Positions 32,709 through 42,775 are shown, counted from the stretch's first letter. The stretch is 46,716 bases of DNA from Planctomycetia bacterium (GCA_021413845.1 JAIOPP010000165.1:1-46716); one strand, 5' to 3'. Program-made: numbers and translations. The notes: a model not told the origin generated them from the sequence alone.

Positions 32709-34013
32709 GTGAGTTCCAGTCCCGGTTCCAATCGTCGTACGTTTCTTAAAGCATCGGCCGCGACGACGCTTGCCGCGCCGACCATCGTGTCGCCGCGCAT
32801 CTTCGCCAAGGGAGATACCCCGGCGCCGAGCGATCGGGTGGTCGTCGGTTCGATCGGCGTCGGCGATCTCGGTCGTCGGCATCACTTAAACAACAAGCTG
32901 ATTCCGAATCCGCGCATTGAAGTCGCGGCCGTGTGCGACGTCGATCGCAACCATCGCGACCTCGCCGCCGCCGACGTTCTGTCGAAGACCGGCAAGACTC
33001 CGAGCGTTTACAAAGACTTCCGCGATCTTTGCGATCGGAAAGATATCGACGCGGTGCTGATCGCCGTGCCCGACCATTGGCACGCGCTCACTTCGCTCTA
33101 TGCGATGGAAAGCGGCAAAGACGTTTATTGCGAGAAGCCGCTGACGTTGAACATCGAAGAAGGAAAGAAGATGGTCGAAGCCGCGCGCCGCTACGGCACG
33201 GTCTTTCAGACCGGCAGCCAACAGCGTAGCGAAGGACCGTTTCGGCAAGCCGTCGAGCTGATTCGCAACAAGAAGATCGGCAAGGTAACGCGCGTCGACA
33301 CGTATATCGGCGGCATCGATGCCGGCAAGTGGCAGAAGCCGACGACTCCGCCGCCGGAACTCGATTGGAACTTCTGGCTCGGGCCCGCTCCGTATGCCGA
33401 GTATTTTCCGAACCGCAATCATTATCAGTTCCGTTGGTTCAGCGACTACAGCGGCGGCAAGATGACCGATTGGGGAGCCCATCACAACGACATCACGCAA
33501 TGGGCGCTCGACATGGACAAGAGCGGCCCGGTGAAGGTGCGGGCCGAGAAGGCGGCGTTCGCGCCGGAAGGTCCGCACGACGTCGCGCTGGAGTTCGATG
33601 TGGTCTACACGTACGCCGACGGCGTCGAACTGCATTGCCATAGCCAGGGCAAAAACGGCATCAATTTCACCGGCACCGACGGCTGGGTCTTCGTCAACCG
33701 GAGCGTCAAAGACTTCGACGCTCACGACCAGGCGCTCCTCACCTGGCAAGCGGGCGAAGCGGACGTTCGGCTGCCGCGCACCGAGTCCAAGCACCCACAC
33801 CACGACAATTGGTTGAACTGCATCGTTTCGCGACAACGGCCGATCTGCGATGTCGAGATCGGTCATCGCTCGGCGACGATCTGCCACCTGGGAAACATCG
33901 CGATCCGCACCGGCCGAGACCTGCAATGGGATCCGGTCAAGGAAGAGTTCGTCGGCGACGATCAAGCCAATCAGTTGGTCGGGAAGCCGATGCGAGCGCC
34001 TTGGCACCTGTAA
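32709..34013 (+). CDS. Tat-exported Gfo/Idh/MocA oxidoreductase
   Basis: A 434-residue protein starting at a GTG at 32709, chosen because AGGAG lies upstream and because it includes the twin-arginine signal NRRTFLKASAATTLAAP. The Rossmann motif VGSIGVGDLGRRHH is near 45-58, the EKP motif near 140 (DVYCEKPLTLN), and GGKMTDWGAHHNDITQWAL carries the conserved GxHxxD-like segment. Exported members of this family are common in planctomycetes and act on sugars or glycosides in the periplasm. No gene in the operon reveals the substrate. Confidence 0.9.
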   Translation: MSSSPGSNRRTFLKASAATTLAAPTIVSPRIFAKGDTPAPSDRVVVGSIGVGDLGRRHHLNNKLIPNPRIEVAAVCDVDRNHRDLAAADVLSKTGKTPSVYKDFRDLCDRKDIDAVLIAVPDHWHALTSLYAMESGKDVYCEKPLTLNIEEGKKMVEAARRYGTVFQTGSQQRSEGPFRQAVELIRNKKIGKVTRVDTYIGGIDAGKWQKPTTPPPELDWNFWLGPAPYAEYFPNRNHYQFRWFSDYSGGKMTDWGAHHNDITQWALDMDKSGPVKVRAEKAAFAPEGPHDVALEFDVVYTYADGVELHCHSQGKNGINFTGTDGWVFVNRSVKDFDAHDQALLTWQAGEADVRLPRTESKHPHHDNWLNCIVSRQRPICDVEIGHRSATICHLGNIAIRTGRDLQWDPVKEEFVGDDQANQLVGKPMRAPWHL

Positions 34014-34023
34014 ATGAAATCCC

Positions 34024-34150
34024 AATGACTAATGTCTAATGACTAAGGAAGCTCGAAGAACGAAGCTCGAATGGTATGCCGCAAGGATTATGACCTTCGT
34101 CATTCGTGCTTCGTCATTCTTTAGTCATTAAAAATTAGACATTAGTCATT
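34024..34150. repeat. 127-bp near-palindrome between two genes
   Basis: The 50-base arm at 34024-34073 (AATGACTAATGTCTAATGAC ... GCTCGAATG) is imperfectly complementary over its whole length to 34101-34150 (CATTCGTGCTTCGTCATTC ... AGACATTAGTCATT). Each arm itself contains short tandem units of ATGACTAATG type. There is no coding frame. It may be a miniature inverted-repeat (MITE/REP-like) unit or an mRNA-end hairpin. Confidence 0.7.
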
Positions 34151-34214
34151 CATAATCTTCCGAAGCAATTCGTAATAAATCAGCATTCAACGATAACCGT
34201 AAGGATTCAATAGC

Positions 34215-34970
34215 ATGGCAACCGTAACTCAATTAGCGGCCGATCTTTGCTCCGGCGATCAGGTGAAGGCATATCAGGCACAGCAGTCGCTTGCGAAGCT
34301 TACCGGCGAGATCGGCGGCAGCGGAAAAGAAGCCGAACGCGCCGCGACTGCGAAAGAACTAGCTGCTGCGCTCGCGGCACTCAAGCCCGCGAAAGACGGC
34401 CGCGGCGAGCCCACCGAATCGTCGATCAACTCCGTCGTCGGGGCGACGGAAATCTGTCGGGCGTTGGCGTTCGTCGCCGGCGAAGCCGAAACGGCGATCC
34501 TCAAAGAATGCTTGAAGAACATCGACTTGCGCGAGCCGGCACGTTGGTGCTTGGCCCGCATGACTTGCCAAGGAGCGACCGATGCGCTCGTCGAAGCGCT
34601 GACGAATGCGACCGGCACGGAGTATCGCGTCGGCCTGATCAACGGACTCGGCCGCAAGTCGGGCTCGGCGGTTGTCGAAGCTTTGAAAACGGCCGTGAAG
34701 TCGAACGAGCCGGAAGTGCGCCTCGCCGCCGCGGAAGCGCTCGCCGAGCAACCGCAAGCCGATCTCGATGCCGTCATCGCGACGGTCGACTCGGGCTCAT
34801 TGCAACGAAACGAAGCGCGCATCGCGCGGGCTCGCGTACGACTCGGCAACACGTTGCTCCGAGCAGGCGACAAGGCCGGCGCGAAGAAAGTCTTCACGTC
34901 GATCGCAGGCTCGTCGGCCGATGAGCCGCAAAAGAAAGCCGCCACGGCCGCGCTCGCGACGATCGGCTAG
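34215..34970 (+). CDS. HEAT-repeat-like protein
   Basis: A 251-residue, almost wholly helical, Ala-rich protein with repeated helix pairs in which LAAAEALAEQ, VVEALKTAVKSNEPEVRL and GLINGLGRKSGSAVVEAL are typical HEAT-type units. No signal peptide or catalytic motif is seen. Such proteins are scaffolds. GTAAGGATT precedes the ATG. It follows the Gfo/Idh/MocA gene, separated by the near-palindrome, and a strong terminator follows. Confidence 0.75.
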   Translation: MATVTQLAADLCSGDQVKAYQAQQSLAKLTGEIGGSGKEAERAATAKELAAALAALKPAKDGRGEPTESSINSVVGATEICRALAFVAGEAETAILKECLKNIDLREPARWCLARMTCQGATDALVEALTNATGTEYRVGLINGLGRKSGSAVVEALKTAVKSNEPEVRLAAAEALAEQPQADLDAVIATVDSGSLQRNEARIARARVRLGNTLLRAGDKAGAKKVFTSIAGSSADEPQKKAATAALATIG

Positions 34971-35028
34971 AAGCAACGGTTAGAACCAACTCAGACGAGG
35001 TCGTCGAACGATCGCCTGCGAAACATAG

Positions 35029-35065
35029 AGAGCGAGGCCCGCGCGTCGAGCCTCGCTCTTTTTTT
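35029..35065 (+). terminator. Intrinsic terminator after the HEAT-like gene
   Basis: AGAGCGAGGC (35029-35038) and GCCTCGCTCT (35050-35059) form a perfect ten-base-pair stem with an 11-base loop, followed by a run of T to 35065. It sits between two convergent genes and serves the plus strand. Confidence 0.9.
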
Positions 35066-35079
35066 CATGGATGAGGAAC

Positions 35080-35844
35080 TTAAGGACGCGTAATCGGCCC
35101 GCCGACGCGCCGCTGTGCGAATAGCCAGTCGAGTAGCCCGAAGCTCGGTTCGTAAGCCGGTTGCCAGCTATGGTGCCCGACATCGGCGAGCTCCGTATAT
35201 CGAGGCGAGCCACCGGCGGCGCGGATCGCCGCGATCATGTTGCGGCTTCGCTCGACCGGCACGATTTCGTCGCGCGCTCCATGCACGGCCCAGATCGGCA
35301 AGTCTTTCAACTCCGCTGCACCACCTTCGTAGCCTCCGCCGCAGATCGGCGCGGCGGCCGCGGTTTCACCGGCCGAGAACGAGGCCAGATACCAGCAGCC
35401 GAAGCCTCCCATCGAAATGCCGGTCAAGTAGATGCGAGCATCGTCGATCGGCTCGCTACGAAACACATCGTAGCAGGCCGCTTTCAACATCCGCAGCGCC
35501 GTGCCCGACGTAGCCACCGGGCGCGACTCGAGCTCATCATACGGCACTTCGATCCATTGCCGACCGATCGGGCATTGCGGCGCCACGACGAAGCAAGGAT
35601 ACCGTTCGCGATTCTCCGGACGGGCAAGGATCTCTGGGAGATACTTCAACTGCATCTCGTTGTCGTCGCCGCGCTCGCCGCCGCCGTGCATAAAGATGAC
35701 GAGCGGATACGTTTCGCCCGGCACGATACGTTCGGGCCTCATCAGCCGGTAGCGAACCGCGTCGAGTCCGGGGAGCGCGTGCCCTTCGGCAGGCGCGGAG
35801 CGCTCGGCGAAATGCAGCAGTGCGTCGGCCGATGGTTTCGTCAT
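35080..35844 (-). CDS. Cytoplasmic alpha/beta-hydrolase (PHB-depolymerase/esterase-like)
   Basis: A 254-residue alpha/beta-hydrolase without a signal peptide. The oxyanion segment is VIFMHGGGERGDD, the nucleophile elbow GISMGGFGCW, a likely acid lies in HGARDEIVPV and the catalytic His in DVGHHSW. The architecture matches planctomycete predicted peptidases/esterases of the prolyl-oligopeptidase-like group. It is 20 bases upstream of the Dabb protein gene's far end on the same strand, so the two may be co-transcribed, with Dabb first. Confidence 0.87.
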   Translation of the reverse strand: MTKPSADALLHFAERSAPAEGHALPGLDAVRYRLMRPERIVPGETYPLVIFMHGGGERGDDNEMQLKYLPEILARPENRERYPCFVVAPQCPIGRQWIEVPYDELESRPVATSGTALRMLKAACYDVFRSEPIDDARIYLTGISMGGFGCWYLASFSAGETAAAAPICGGGYEGGAAELKDLPIWAVHGARDEIVPVERSRNMIAAIRAAGGSPRYTELADVGHHSWQPAYEPSFGLLDWLFAQRRVGGPITRP

Positions 35845-35864
35845 GCTCGTCGTCGCTCGGCAGG

Positions 35865-36182
35865 TTAGGCGCCGATCGGAGCGTCGCTATCGAACACGCG
35901 CACGAGCTTCCAGTTCGGCTTGTTCTCGGCGATGAACTCGAGATGGCGCGGAGCGACTTGATAGGCATCGTGCGCCGCGCGGTCTTTGAAGATGACGTTG
36001 AGCGCGACGTCGTAGCCGTGGTCGTTCACCGGACGATTGTATTCCGCGGCCAACGTGCCGACGGCGTAGAACACGGTGCCGGGATGATCGGTGAGATATT
36101 TATTGCAAGCATCGGTCAAGGTCTTGCGAGCGGCGGCGGAATTGTCGTGCAACGTGAAGTAAACGCTATGAACGAGCAACAT
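35865..36182 (-). CDS. Dabb (stress-responsive A/B barrel) domain protein
   Basis: A 105-residue ferredoxin-like A/B barrel: LLVHSVYFTLHDN at the first strand, a helix to DHPGT, then GYDVALNVIFKDRAAHDAYQ and HLEFIAENKPNW, the usual Dabb ending. Such proteins are small dimers with varied or unknown substrates. It precedes the esterase on the same strand. Confidence 0.88.
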   Translation of the reverse strand: MLLVHSVYFTLHDNSAAARKTLTDACNKYLTDHPGTVFYAVGTLAAEYNRPVNDHGYDVALNVIFKDRAAHDAYQVAPRHLEFIAENKPNWKLVRVFDSDAPIGA

Positions 36183-36263
36183 GGCGAGCGAATTCCTCGG
36201 TAAAATCGGTTCAGTAAAATAAAGATTTACGAAGCGCGAGCGTGCGCACCGAGCGCCGCTAGG

Positions 36264-38606
36264 TTAAGTATTCTTCGGCTCGCGCGCCAGGAGCTTCGTC
36301 GGCAAGCGTTCCGCGGCCGGACCGAGCAACGCTTCGATTTCTTGCACTTCGAGCGTTTCGGCGTCGGCGAGTTTGTTCGCCAGCAGATCGAGCTTCGGAC
36401 GATATTCGATGAGCAACTTCTTGGCTTGATCGGCCGCCGTATGCAGGATGCGGGCCGTTTCCTCATCGATCACTTGGGCTGTGTGCTCGCTGAATTCGCG
36501 CGGCTCCGACATTTCGCGGCCGAGAAACGGATGTTCCTCGCCGATGCGAAACGCGACCGGCCCGAGTCGCTCGCTCATGCCCCAGTGGGCGACCATGCGG
36601 CGCGCGAGCTGCGTCGAACGCTTCAAATCGTTCTCGGCTCCGACACTGTATTCGTCGTAGATCAGCTTCTCGGCCGCGCGGCCTCCCATGAGGCAGACCA
36701 AGCGCGCGTGCAGCTCGCTTTCGCTGTAGCTTAATTTGTCTTCTTCCGGAAGAAGCTGAGTGACTCCCATCGCGCGACCCCGGGGAATGATAGTTACTTT
36801 ATGAACCCGATCGTTGCCGGGCAGGATCCAGGCGAGCAGAGTGTGTCCCGCTTCGTGATACGCGGTCATGTGCTTTTCGTGGTCGCTGAGCACTTCTTCG
36901 CGCCGCACGCCCATCAACATTTTATCGCGGGCATACTCGAAGTCGTTCATGTCGACTTTGTCTTTATCGCGGCGCGTCGCCCAAATGGCGGCTTCGTTGA
37001 CGAGGTTTCGGATATCGGCGCCCGTCAGGCCGACGGTGCCGGCCGCGAGCCGTTCGATGTCGACGTCGTCGGCCAGCGGCACGTCGCGCGTGTGGACTTT
37101 GAAGATCGCGATCCGACCTTTCATCGCCGGCCTGTCGACGGTGACGCGGCGATCGAAACGGCCCGGCCTCAGCAGCGCCGCGTCGAGCACGTCGGAGCGG
37201 TTCGTCGCCGCGAGCACGATCACGGATTCGTTCGGGCTGAAGCCGTCCATCTCGCTGAGAATCTGATTCAGCGTTTGCTCGCGTTCGTCTTGTCCGCCGC
37301 CGATCCCTGCGCCGCGCACCCGACCGACCGCATCGATTTCGTCGATGAAAAGAATGCAGGGCGAAGCTTCTTTGGCCGTGCGGAACATATCGCGGACGCG
37401 GCCCGCGCCGACGCCGACGAACATTTGAATGAACTCGGAACCGTTGATCGAGAAGAACGGCACGCCCGCTTCGCCGGCAACCGCTTTCGCGAGCAATGTT
37501 TTTCCGGTTCCCGGCGGACCTTCGAGTAGCACGCCCTTGGGAATGCGACCGCCGAGCCGCTGAAACTTTTGCGGGTTCTTCAAGAAGTCGACGATCTCGG
37601 TCAACTCGTTTTTCACACCCTCGAGCCCGGCGACATCGGAGAAGGTGACTCGCTTGCCGCTGGTGTCGTAGCGCTTGGCGGGGCTTTTGCTGAAGCTACT
37701 GAGAATGCCGCCTCCCATGAATTGATCGCGAGCGCGACGAAACATGATGTACATGCCGCCGATCAAGACCAAGGAGATTGCGAGATAAAACATCATCGCC
37801 ACGCCGGCGCTGTCGGTGAGGCGATCGGCTTTGTAGTGTTCGCCGAGTTTTTGGCGCAGCAGAAGATCGACCCTCTCTCCCGCCAGCGGACTCAGCACGA
37901 CGCTGAACTCCTTGCTCATCATCTCGGGCTTGGCATCCCCTTGCGCGATCGGCACTCGCGGCGTTAAGAAGCGATCGAGCGACGACTCGATGAAGTAGTT
38001 GGCGCCGAGCTTGGCGACTAGTTTATCTTCCAACTCTTTCCCGGCATTGGCACTCAACAGCACGCGAAAATCGAGCGCAAAATCGGCTGCTGCGGCGCTC
38101 GCGGCGACCGAGCCGGTCGCAGTCGGCGTGGCTGAAGGAGTCGGCGCGGCGGTGGAAGTCGGCGAAGGAGTCGCGGTCGGCGCAGGCGCGGCGGTCGGCG
38201 AACGTGTTTCTCCGACAGCGCGCTTGAACCGGCCGACGAGCTCGTGGCCGTCGGAATGGGCTTCGGCGATGTTGTCGGCATCGAGCTGCGCGAGAAACAG
38301 CCCGTAGGAGATCGTGCGGATCGTGTGCGGTTGCGTCTTCGTCGGCACGGGAACTTGCGGCGCCTCGACGAAGCGGCCCGAGACTTCCAGGCCGTCGATA
38401 CGGGCTTCCGCGACATTGCCGGCTTCCAGTTGCTCCATGAAGAAGCCGTAGTTGATCGAAGTCCGTGCGCGGATCCGATCGACCACGTAAAAGACCGAAA
38501 TGATCAACAGCATCATCACGACGAGCAACGCCGGGTTGCTCAGGAGCGACCGCGACGGCGGGAGTTTCTTCGGTTCCGGCTTCGGGCCGGAGGCGTTGGG
38601 ATCCAT
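36264..38606 (-). CDS. ftsH: ATP-dependent zinc metalloprotease FtsH with duplicated periplasmic domain
   Basis: FtsH is the membrane-bound hexameric AAA+ protease that degrades membrane and short-lived cytoplasmic proteins. I start it at the ATG at 38606 (MDPNASG), since GAGGGAAG lies upstream; the frame beyond uses only a TTG. Transmembrane helices are near 26-42 and 269-289. Between them are two copies of the FtsH extracellular motif ([18 protein letters not shown] at about 51 and [18 protein letters not shown] at about 99), then a T/P/A-rich linker and a third, longer part. Walker A GPPGTGKT is at 363-370, Walker B ILFIDEID at about 418-425 and the zinc site HEAGH at 584-588. At 780 residues it is longer than the usual 610-670. 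Confidence 0.96.
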   Translation of the reverse strand: MDPNASGPKPEPKKLPPSRSLLSNPALLVVMMLLIISVFYVVDRIRARTSINYGFFMEQLEAGNVAEARIDGLEVSGRFVEAPQVPVPTKTQPHTIRTISYGLFLAQLDADNIAEAHSDGHELVGRFKRAVGETRSPTAAPAPTATPSPTSTAAPTPSATPTATGSVAASAAAADFALDFRVLLSANAGKELEDKLVAKLGANYFIESSLDRFLTPRVPIAQGDAKPEMMSKEFSVVLSPLAGERVDLLLRQKLGEHYKADRLTDSAGVAMMFYLAISLVLIGGMYIMFRRARDQFMGGGILSSFSKSPAKRYDTSGKRVTFSDVAGLEGVKNELTEIVDFLKNPQKFQRLGGRIPKGVLLEGPPGTGKTLLAKAVAGEAGVPFFSINGSEFIQMFVGVGAGRVRDMFRTAKEASPCILFIDEIDAVGRVRGAGIGGGQDEREQTLNQILSEMDGFSPNESVIVLAATNRSDVLDAALLRPGRFDRRVTVDRPAMKGRIAIFKVHTRDVPLADDVDIERLAAGTVGLTGADIRNLVNEAAIWATRRDKDKVDMNDFEYARDKMLMGVRREEVLSDHEKHMTAYHEAGHTLLAWILPGNDRVHKVTIIPRGRAMGVTQLLPEEDKLSYSESELHARLVCLMGGRAAEKLIYDEYSVGAENDLKRSTQLARRMVAHWGMSERLGPVAFRIGEEHPFLGREMSEPREFSEHTAQVIDEETARILHTAADQAKKLLIEYRPKLDLLANKLADAETLEVQEIEALLGPAAERLPTKLLAREPKNT

Positions 38607-38828
38607 CGACACGCAACTTCCCTCCAAACGGGATTCTTTCGCGGCGGACAAACATTCAAGATAGGGGAATAAGGCCGATAATTCCAGCGGCAGCGTGTGA
38701 AAGATGCGGCGAAACGATCAGGTTCTTCGCTCCGTTGCGCAGGGCTTACCGCAACTTGACTTCCGGCCCAACGCCGTCGACACTAACGAAACGCCATATC
38801 GTCTGCACTTCTTGCTAGAGCTTCCAGC

Positions 38829-39761
38829 ATGCCGATTCCGGTTGTTTGTCCGGGCTGCAAGGCCGCTTTCAACGTCAGCGATAAATTCGCGGGCAAGCAA
38901 GGTCCGTGTCCGAAATGCAAGACGCTGATCGCGATCCCCAAGCTCGACGCTGCGCAACCGAAAGAAGAAATCAAGATCCATGCGCCCGAAGAGGCGCAAG
39001 GTGGTCCGAAAGGAGCTTCCGGCCGTCCGGTTCTTAAGCCGATCGAACGTCGCGACGCGCGCTTAAGCCCCGTCGTTGCCGGCGGAATCGGTGTGGCGAT
39101 CATTGCGTTGTTCGTGCTCGCGTGGTTCGGCAGCGCGATGGTGATGCGGCCGTTCCCGCTCATGCTCGAGCAGCAGCGTATTCCGGAAGTCAAGTCGGCC
39201 TACGACCGTGCGATTTACGTCGCCTATGCGATTCGCGCAGTAGCGCTCTTGGTCATCGGTTTCCCGATCGTCTTAGCCGGCTATTTGATCTTGCGCGATG
39301 ACGAACTCGAACCGTTTCGCGGTCGCGCGCTTTGGTCGCGGATCGGCGTTTGCCTTTCGGTTTATCTGTTGCTGTGGTTAATCTATGCGCTGATTCCATT
39401 CGACTATACCTCGTCGTGGTATGTGTGGATCGTCATCGGCCCGCCGTTTCTGATCGCCGGCTTTACGGCCGCTTATTATTCGTTCGACTTCGACCCAACC
39501 TCGGCAGTCGTACATATCTTGTTTTTCATCGTCGTCACGTTGTTGCTCGGCATGACCGCAGGCCTGACGATGCCTTGGAGCGACGAAATCAAGACGCTTC
39601 CGGCTCGCTACGTCGAGACGGTCGGCGAGATTCCGCTCTACGACGGTTCGAATCGGCCGATGAACGATGCGGCGCGCAAGATCGAAGCGGAAAAGCACAA
39701 GAAGCCCGCCGCGTCGTCGACGAGACCTGCCGCGGCACCGAAGCCGGCGACCGCACCATGA
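38829..39761 (+). CDS. Zinc-ribbon integral membrane protein
   Basis: A 310-residue protein. The N-terminal zinc ribbon has Cys7/Cys10 (CPGC) and Cys27/Cys30 (CPKC), as in the MJ0042 type common in planctomycetes. A K/E/A/P linker leads to about five transmembrane helices between residues 80 and 255. The tail is A/P/K-rich. Function unknown; the ribbon may bind nucleic acid or protein at the membrane face. Divergent from ftsH; the next gene starts 28 bases after its stop. Confidence 0.78.
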   Translation: MPIPVVCPGCKAAFNVSDKFAGKQGPCPKCKTLIAIPKLDAAQPKEEIKIHAPEEAQGGPKGASGRPVLKPIERRDARLSPVVAGGIGVAIIALFVLAWFGSAMVMRPFPLMLEQQRIPEVKSAYDRAIYVAYAIRAVALLVIGFPIVLAGYLILRDDELEPFRGRALWSRIGVCLSVYLLLWLIYALIPFDYTSSWYVWIVIGPPFLIAGFTAAYYSFDFDPTSAVVHILFFIVVTLLLGMTAGLTMPWSDEIKTLPARYVETVGEIPLYDGSNRPMNDAARKIEAEKHKKPAASSTRPAAAPKPATAP

Positions 39762-39789
39762 CGGCTTTGCGATCGGCAGGTGCTCGACG

Positions 39790-41121
39790 ATGACCTCGCT
39801 TAGAAACATTCCCGAGCTCGAAGCGCTCAACGCTCCGAGCGGCGTGATTCGGATTCCGCCCGAGATCGACATACCGCTCACGCCGCGACTGCGGCAGCTG
39901 ATCGACACGCGCGAGTTTCGCCGTCTCGCCCACATCAGCCAGCTCGGGCTCGTTTCGCTCGTCTATCCCGCCGCGAACCATACGCGCTTCGAGCACTCGC
40001 TCGGCGTTTATCGCAATGCGCTGTTCTTTCTCAACCGGCTCGCGCACGATCCGCGCTTCGAGGCCGTGATCCGACCGGCCGATGCCGAACTGTTCTTGCT
40101 TGCGGCCCTCTTCCACGATCTTGGGCATTGGCCGTTCTGCCATCCGATCGAAGACATGAAGCTGGCCGAAGTGCCGCAGCATGAATTGTTCGCCAACAGC
40201 TTTCTGCTCGAAGGAGAGATCGCCGACACGGTACGCGACGAATGGGGCGTGAGCCCGCGCGATATCGTGTCGCTCCTGTCGGAGAAGCCGCGGACGACGA
40301 AGTCGCGTGTGCTCGCGAGCATGCTCTCGGGCCCGATCGATATCGACAAGATCGACTACTTGTTCCGCGATAGCCTGCACGCCGGCGTGCCGTATGGACG
40401 GAACTTCGATCAGAACCGGCTCATCGGTAGCTTGTGTTTGAACGAAGCCGGCGACGGTCTCGCGATCACCGAGAAAGGGAAGACCGCGGCCGAGATGATG
40501 GTCTTCTCACGCTATGTGATGTTCAGCGAAGTCTACTGGCACCATGCCGTTCGTTCGGCGACGGCGATGCTGCAACGCGCCTTCTACTTGCTCTATCGCA
40601 CGCTCGATCTCGACGCGGTTTTTCGGCTCACGGAGAACGCATGGATCGTCGAAATCATGCGGCAAGCGGAAGGGCATCCGGCGCGTGAGCTCCTGGAAGG
40701 ATTGTTCGGCACGACACGTCGCCTCTACAAGCAAGTCGGGCAATATAGCTTCTTCGAGCATCAAGAGACTTATCAGCAGCTTGCGAGAAAGCCTTACACT
40801 TGGCTCGCGACGTTGGCCGAGCAGTTCGCCACGGTCGCCGGCTCGGCACTCGGGCGGATCGTTGCGCCGCATGAGATTCTCTTCGATGCGCCGCCGATGC
40901 AGTGCGAGATTCAGTTCGATGTCGACGTGTTTTATCCGAAAGAAAATCGCTATCGCTCGCTGAGCGATGTGTCGCCCGTTTGCCGCGCGCTGGCCGAACG
41001 CCAGTTCGACGACTACGTCAAACGGGTTCGCCTCTTCGTGCATCCGCGCCTGGCGGACGATCTTCGTTCTTCATCGAACCTCGCCGAGCTCATCGCGCAA
41101 GCGGTGCGACGAACCGAGTGA
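39790..41121 (+). CDS. HD-superfamily phosphohydrolase (dGTPase-like)
   Basis: A 443-residue protein. I use the ATG at 39790 (MTSLRNIPELEALN); the upstream frame is Arg-rich shadow sequence of the previous gene. The HD signature is complete: RFEHSLGV with His69, FHDLGHWPFCH with His109-Asp110, and PIDIDKIDYLFRD with the final Asp. Relatives hydrolyse deoxynucleoside triphosphates or nucleotides with a divalent metal. It may be co-transcribed with the zinc-ribbon membrane gene. Confidence 0.9.
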   Translation: MTSLRNIPELEALNAPSGVIRIPPEIDIPLTPRLRQLIDTREFRRLAHISQLGLVSLVYPAANHTRFEHSLGVYRNALFFLNRLAHDPRFEAVIRPADAELFLLAALFHDLGHWPFCHPIEDMKLAEVPQHELFANSFLLEGEIADTVRDEWGVSPRDIVSLLSEKPRTTKSRVLASMLSGPIDIDKIDYLFRDSLHAGVPYGRNFDQNRLIGSLCLNEAGDGLAITEKGKTAAEMMVFSRYVMFSEVYWHHAVRSATAMLQRAFYLLYRTLDLDAVFRLTENAWIVEIMRQAEGHPARELLEGLFGTTRRLYKQVGQYSFFEHQETYQQLARKPYTWLATLAEQFATVAGSALGRIVAPHEILFDAPPMQCEIQFDVDVFYPKENRYRSLSDVSPVCRALAERQFDDYVKRVRLFVHPRLADDLRSSSNLAELIAQAVRRTE

Positions 41122-41132
41122 GTCGTTGCGAT

Positions 41133-41687
41133 TTACGTTTGCGATCGCAACCGGCTTTCGATCCAGTCGGCCGCATCGCAAAGATCGTCGGCCGTGAAAT
41201 CGGCGCGGCATTTTCCGGCTCGCTCCGTCGCCAGTCCGTGACCGGTGCGCACGAGAACCGTCGTCGCTCCGACCGCTTGCCCTAGCTCGACGTCGGCGCA
41301 TTTATCGCCGATGACGAACGCCGCACGAAGATCGATCGCGTGCTCGCGCGCGGCAAGATCGGCCATGCCCGTTCGCGGTTTCCGACATTCGCACCCGTGT
41401 TCATCGGTATGCGGACAATGGTAGATCGCCTCGAGCGCGATGTTCTCCGCCGTGAGTAGTTCTCGCAGTCGCGCGTGCATCGCGGCGAGCGCAGTTTCGT
41501 CGAAGTAGCCGCGCCCCAGGCCCGATTGATTGGTGACGATGATGAAGCGAAAGCCGAGCCGAGCCATGCGGCGCAAGCCTTCAGCGGCGTTCGGCAAAAG
41601 CTCGACGCCGTCGGCGTCGGCAAGAAAGTGACGGTCGACGATGATCGTGCCGTCGCGGTCGAGCAAGATGTAGCGAGTTCGTTCCAT
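41133..41687 (-). CDS. gmhB: D-glycero-beta-D-manno-heptose-1,7-bisphosphate 7-phosphatase
   Basis: GmhB removes the 7-phosphate of heptose bisphosphate on the way to ADP-heptose for lipopolysaccharide or S-layer glycan. The HAD motif LLDRDGTII places Asp10 and Asp12; motif II is VTNQSG, and the GmhB-specific zinc loop is Cys91, His93, Cys99, Cys101 in CPHTDEHGCECRKP. GDKCADVELG is motif IV. The 184-residue length is typical. It is divergent from rfbD, another surface-sugar gene. Confidence 0.92.
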   Translation of the reverse strand: MERTRYILLDRDGTIIVDRHFLADADGVELLPNAAEGLRRMARLGFRFIIVTNQSGLGRGYFDETALAAMHARLRELLTAENIALEAIYHCPHTDEHGCECRKPRTGMADLAAREHAIDLRAAFVIGDKCADVELGQAVGATTVLVRTGHGLATERAGKCRADFTADDLCDAADWIESRLRSQT

Positions 41688-41767
41688 GACTGCATTAGAT
41701 ACCGCGCGGAAGGTGGATTCGCCAAGATGCCCTAGTCGGTCGAAAGGGGATTTGCCACAATTCGCTC

Positions 41768-42712
41768 ATGACGACGACTATCGAAACTCCGAAAATCCTG
41801 CTCATCGGTTCGCAAGGACAACTCGGCTGGGAGTTGCGCCGCAGCTTGCGTCCGCTGGGCAAAGTGATTTGCGCCGCGCGGCGCGGCGATGCAAACACGC
41901 TCGCGGTCGACCTGGCCGATCCCGACTCGCTGCGCGCGTTGATTCGCGATACGGCGCCGCGCTTGATCGTGAATGCCGCGGTCTATTCGCAAGTCGATCA
42001 AGCGGAGAAAGAGCCCGAGCTTGCACGCGCGGTGAATGCGATTGCGCCGGGAGTGATCCAAGCGGAAGCGAACCGCCTCGGTGCCGCGGTCGTGCATTAT
42101 TCGACCGACTATGTGTTCGACGGCACCGGTACGCGTCCGTGGGAAGAGACCGATCCGACGAACCCACCGAATACCTACGGCCGGAGCAAGCGCGAAGGCG
42201 AGTCGGCGGTCGAAGCGGAAGGAGGCGCGTATGCCGTGCTGCGCACCTCTTGGGTCTACGGAATTCACGGCGTTAATTTCGTGAAGAAGATTTTGAAGTT
42301 GGCGAGCGAGCGACCGACGCTGCGCATCGTCGACGATCAGATCGGCGCACCGACTTCCGCACGTATGCTGGCCGATGTGTCGGCGCAAATGCTGGCCTGC
42401 GCGCAAGGGAACTTCGCCGCGCTGCTGCGCGAGCGCGGCGAGATATTTCATGTCTGTTGCGGAGGCGAAACGAGTTGGTGCGGCTTTACGAAGACGATCG
42501 TCGAGCGAGCGCGACTTTTGGGAATGACGTTGAAAGTCGAAGCGATCGAGCCGATCACATCGAAAGAATTTCCGACACCCGCCGCGCGGCCGTTGAATTC
42601 CCGATTGTCGTGCGCTCGATTGCAGCGAGAATACCGGCTCACGCCGCCGACCTGGCAAGAGGCGCTCGACGACACGCTGCCGCTGTTGCTCAAATGGGAA
42701 TTCGGCGTTTGA
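41768..42712 (+). CDS. rfbD: dTDP-4-dehydrorhamnose reductase
   Basis: RfbD performs the last step of dTDP-L-rhamnose synthesis, reducing the 4-keto sugar with NAD(P)H. The 314-residue protein has the Rossmann motif LLIGSQGQLGWEL (11-23), YSTDYVFDGTG (111-121) and the catalytic Tyr137 and Lys141 in YGRSKRE. No rfbA, rfbB or rfbC neighbours are in the window, so the pathway must be completed elsewhere. With gmhB next to it, a cell-surface polysaccharide role is likely. Confidence 0.9.
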   Translation: MTTTIETPKILLIGSQGQLGWELRRSLRPLGKVICAARRGDANTLAVDLADPDSLRALIRDTAPRLIVNAAVYSQVDQAEKEPELARAVNAIAPGVIQAEANRLGAAVVHYSTDYVFDGTGTRPWEETDPTNPPNTYGRSKREGESAVEAEGGAYAVLRTSWVYGIHGVNFVKKILKLASERPTLRIVDDQIGAPTSARMLADVSAQMLACAQGNFAALLRERGEIFHVCCGGETSWCGFTKTIVERARLLGMTLKVEAIEPITSKEFPTPAARPLNSRLSCARLQREYRLTPPTWQEALDDTLPLLLKWEFGV

Positions 42713-42775
42713 TCGGCTCCGCCGGCGATCGAGCGTAAGCCTCGGCGACGAACTTTTCGGGATGCGAGTTTCGAC

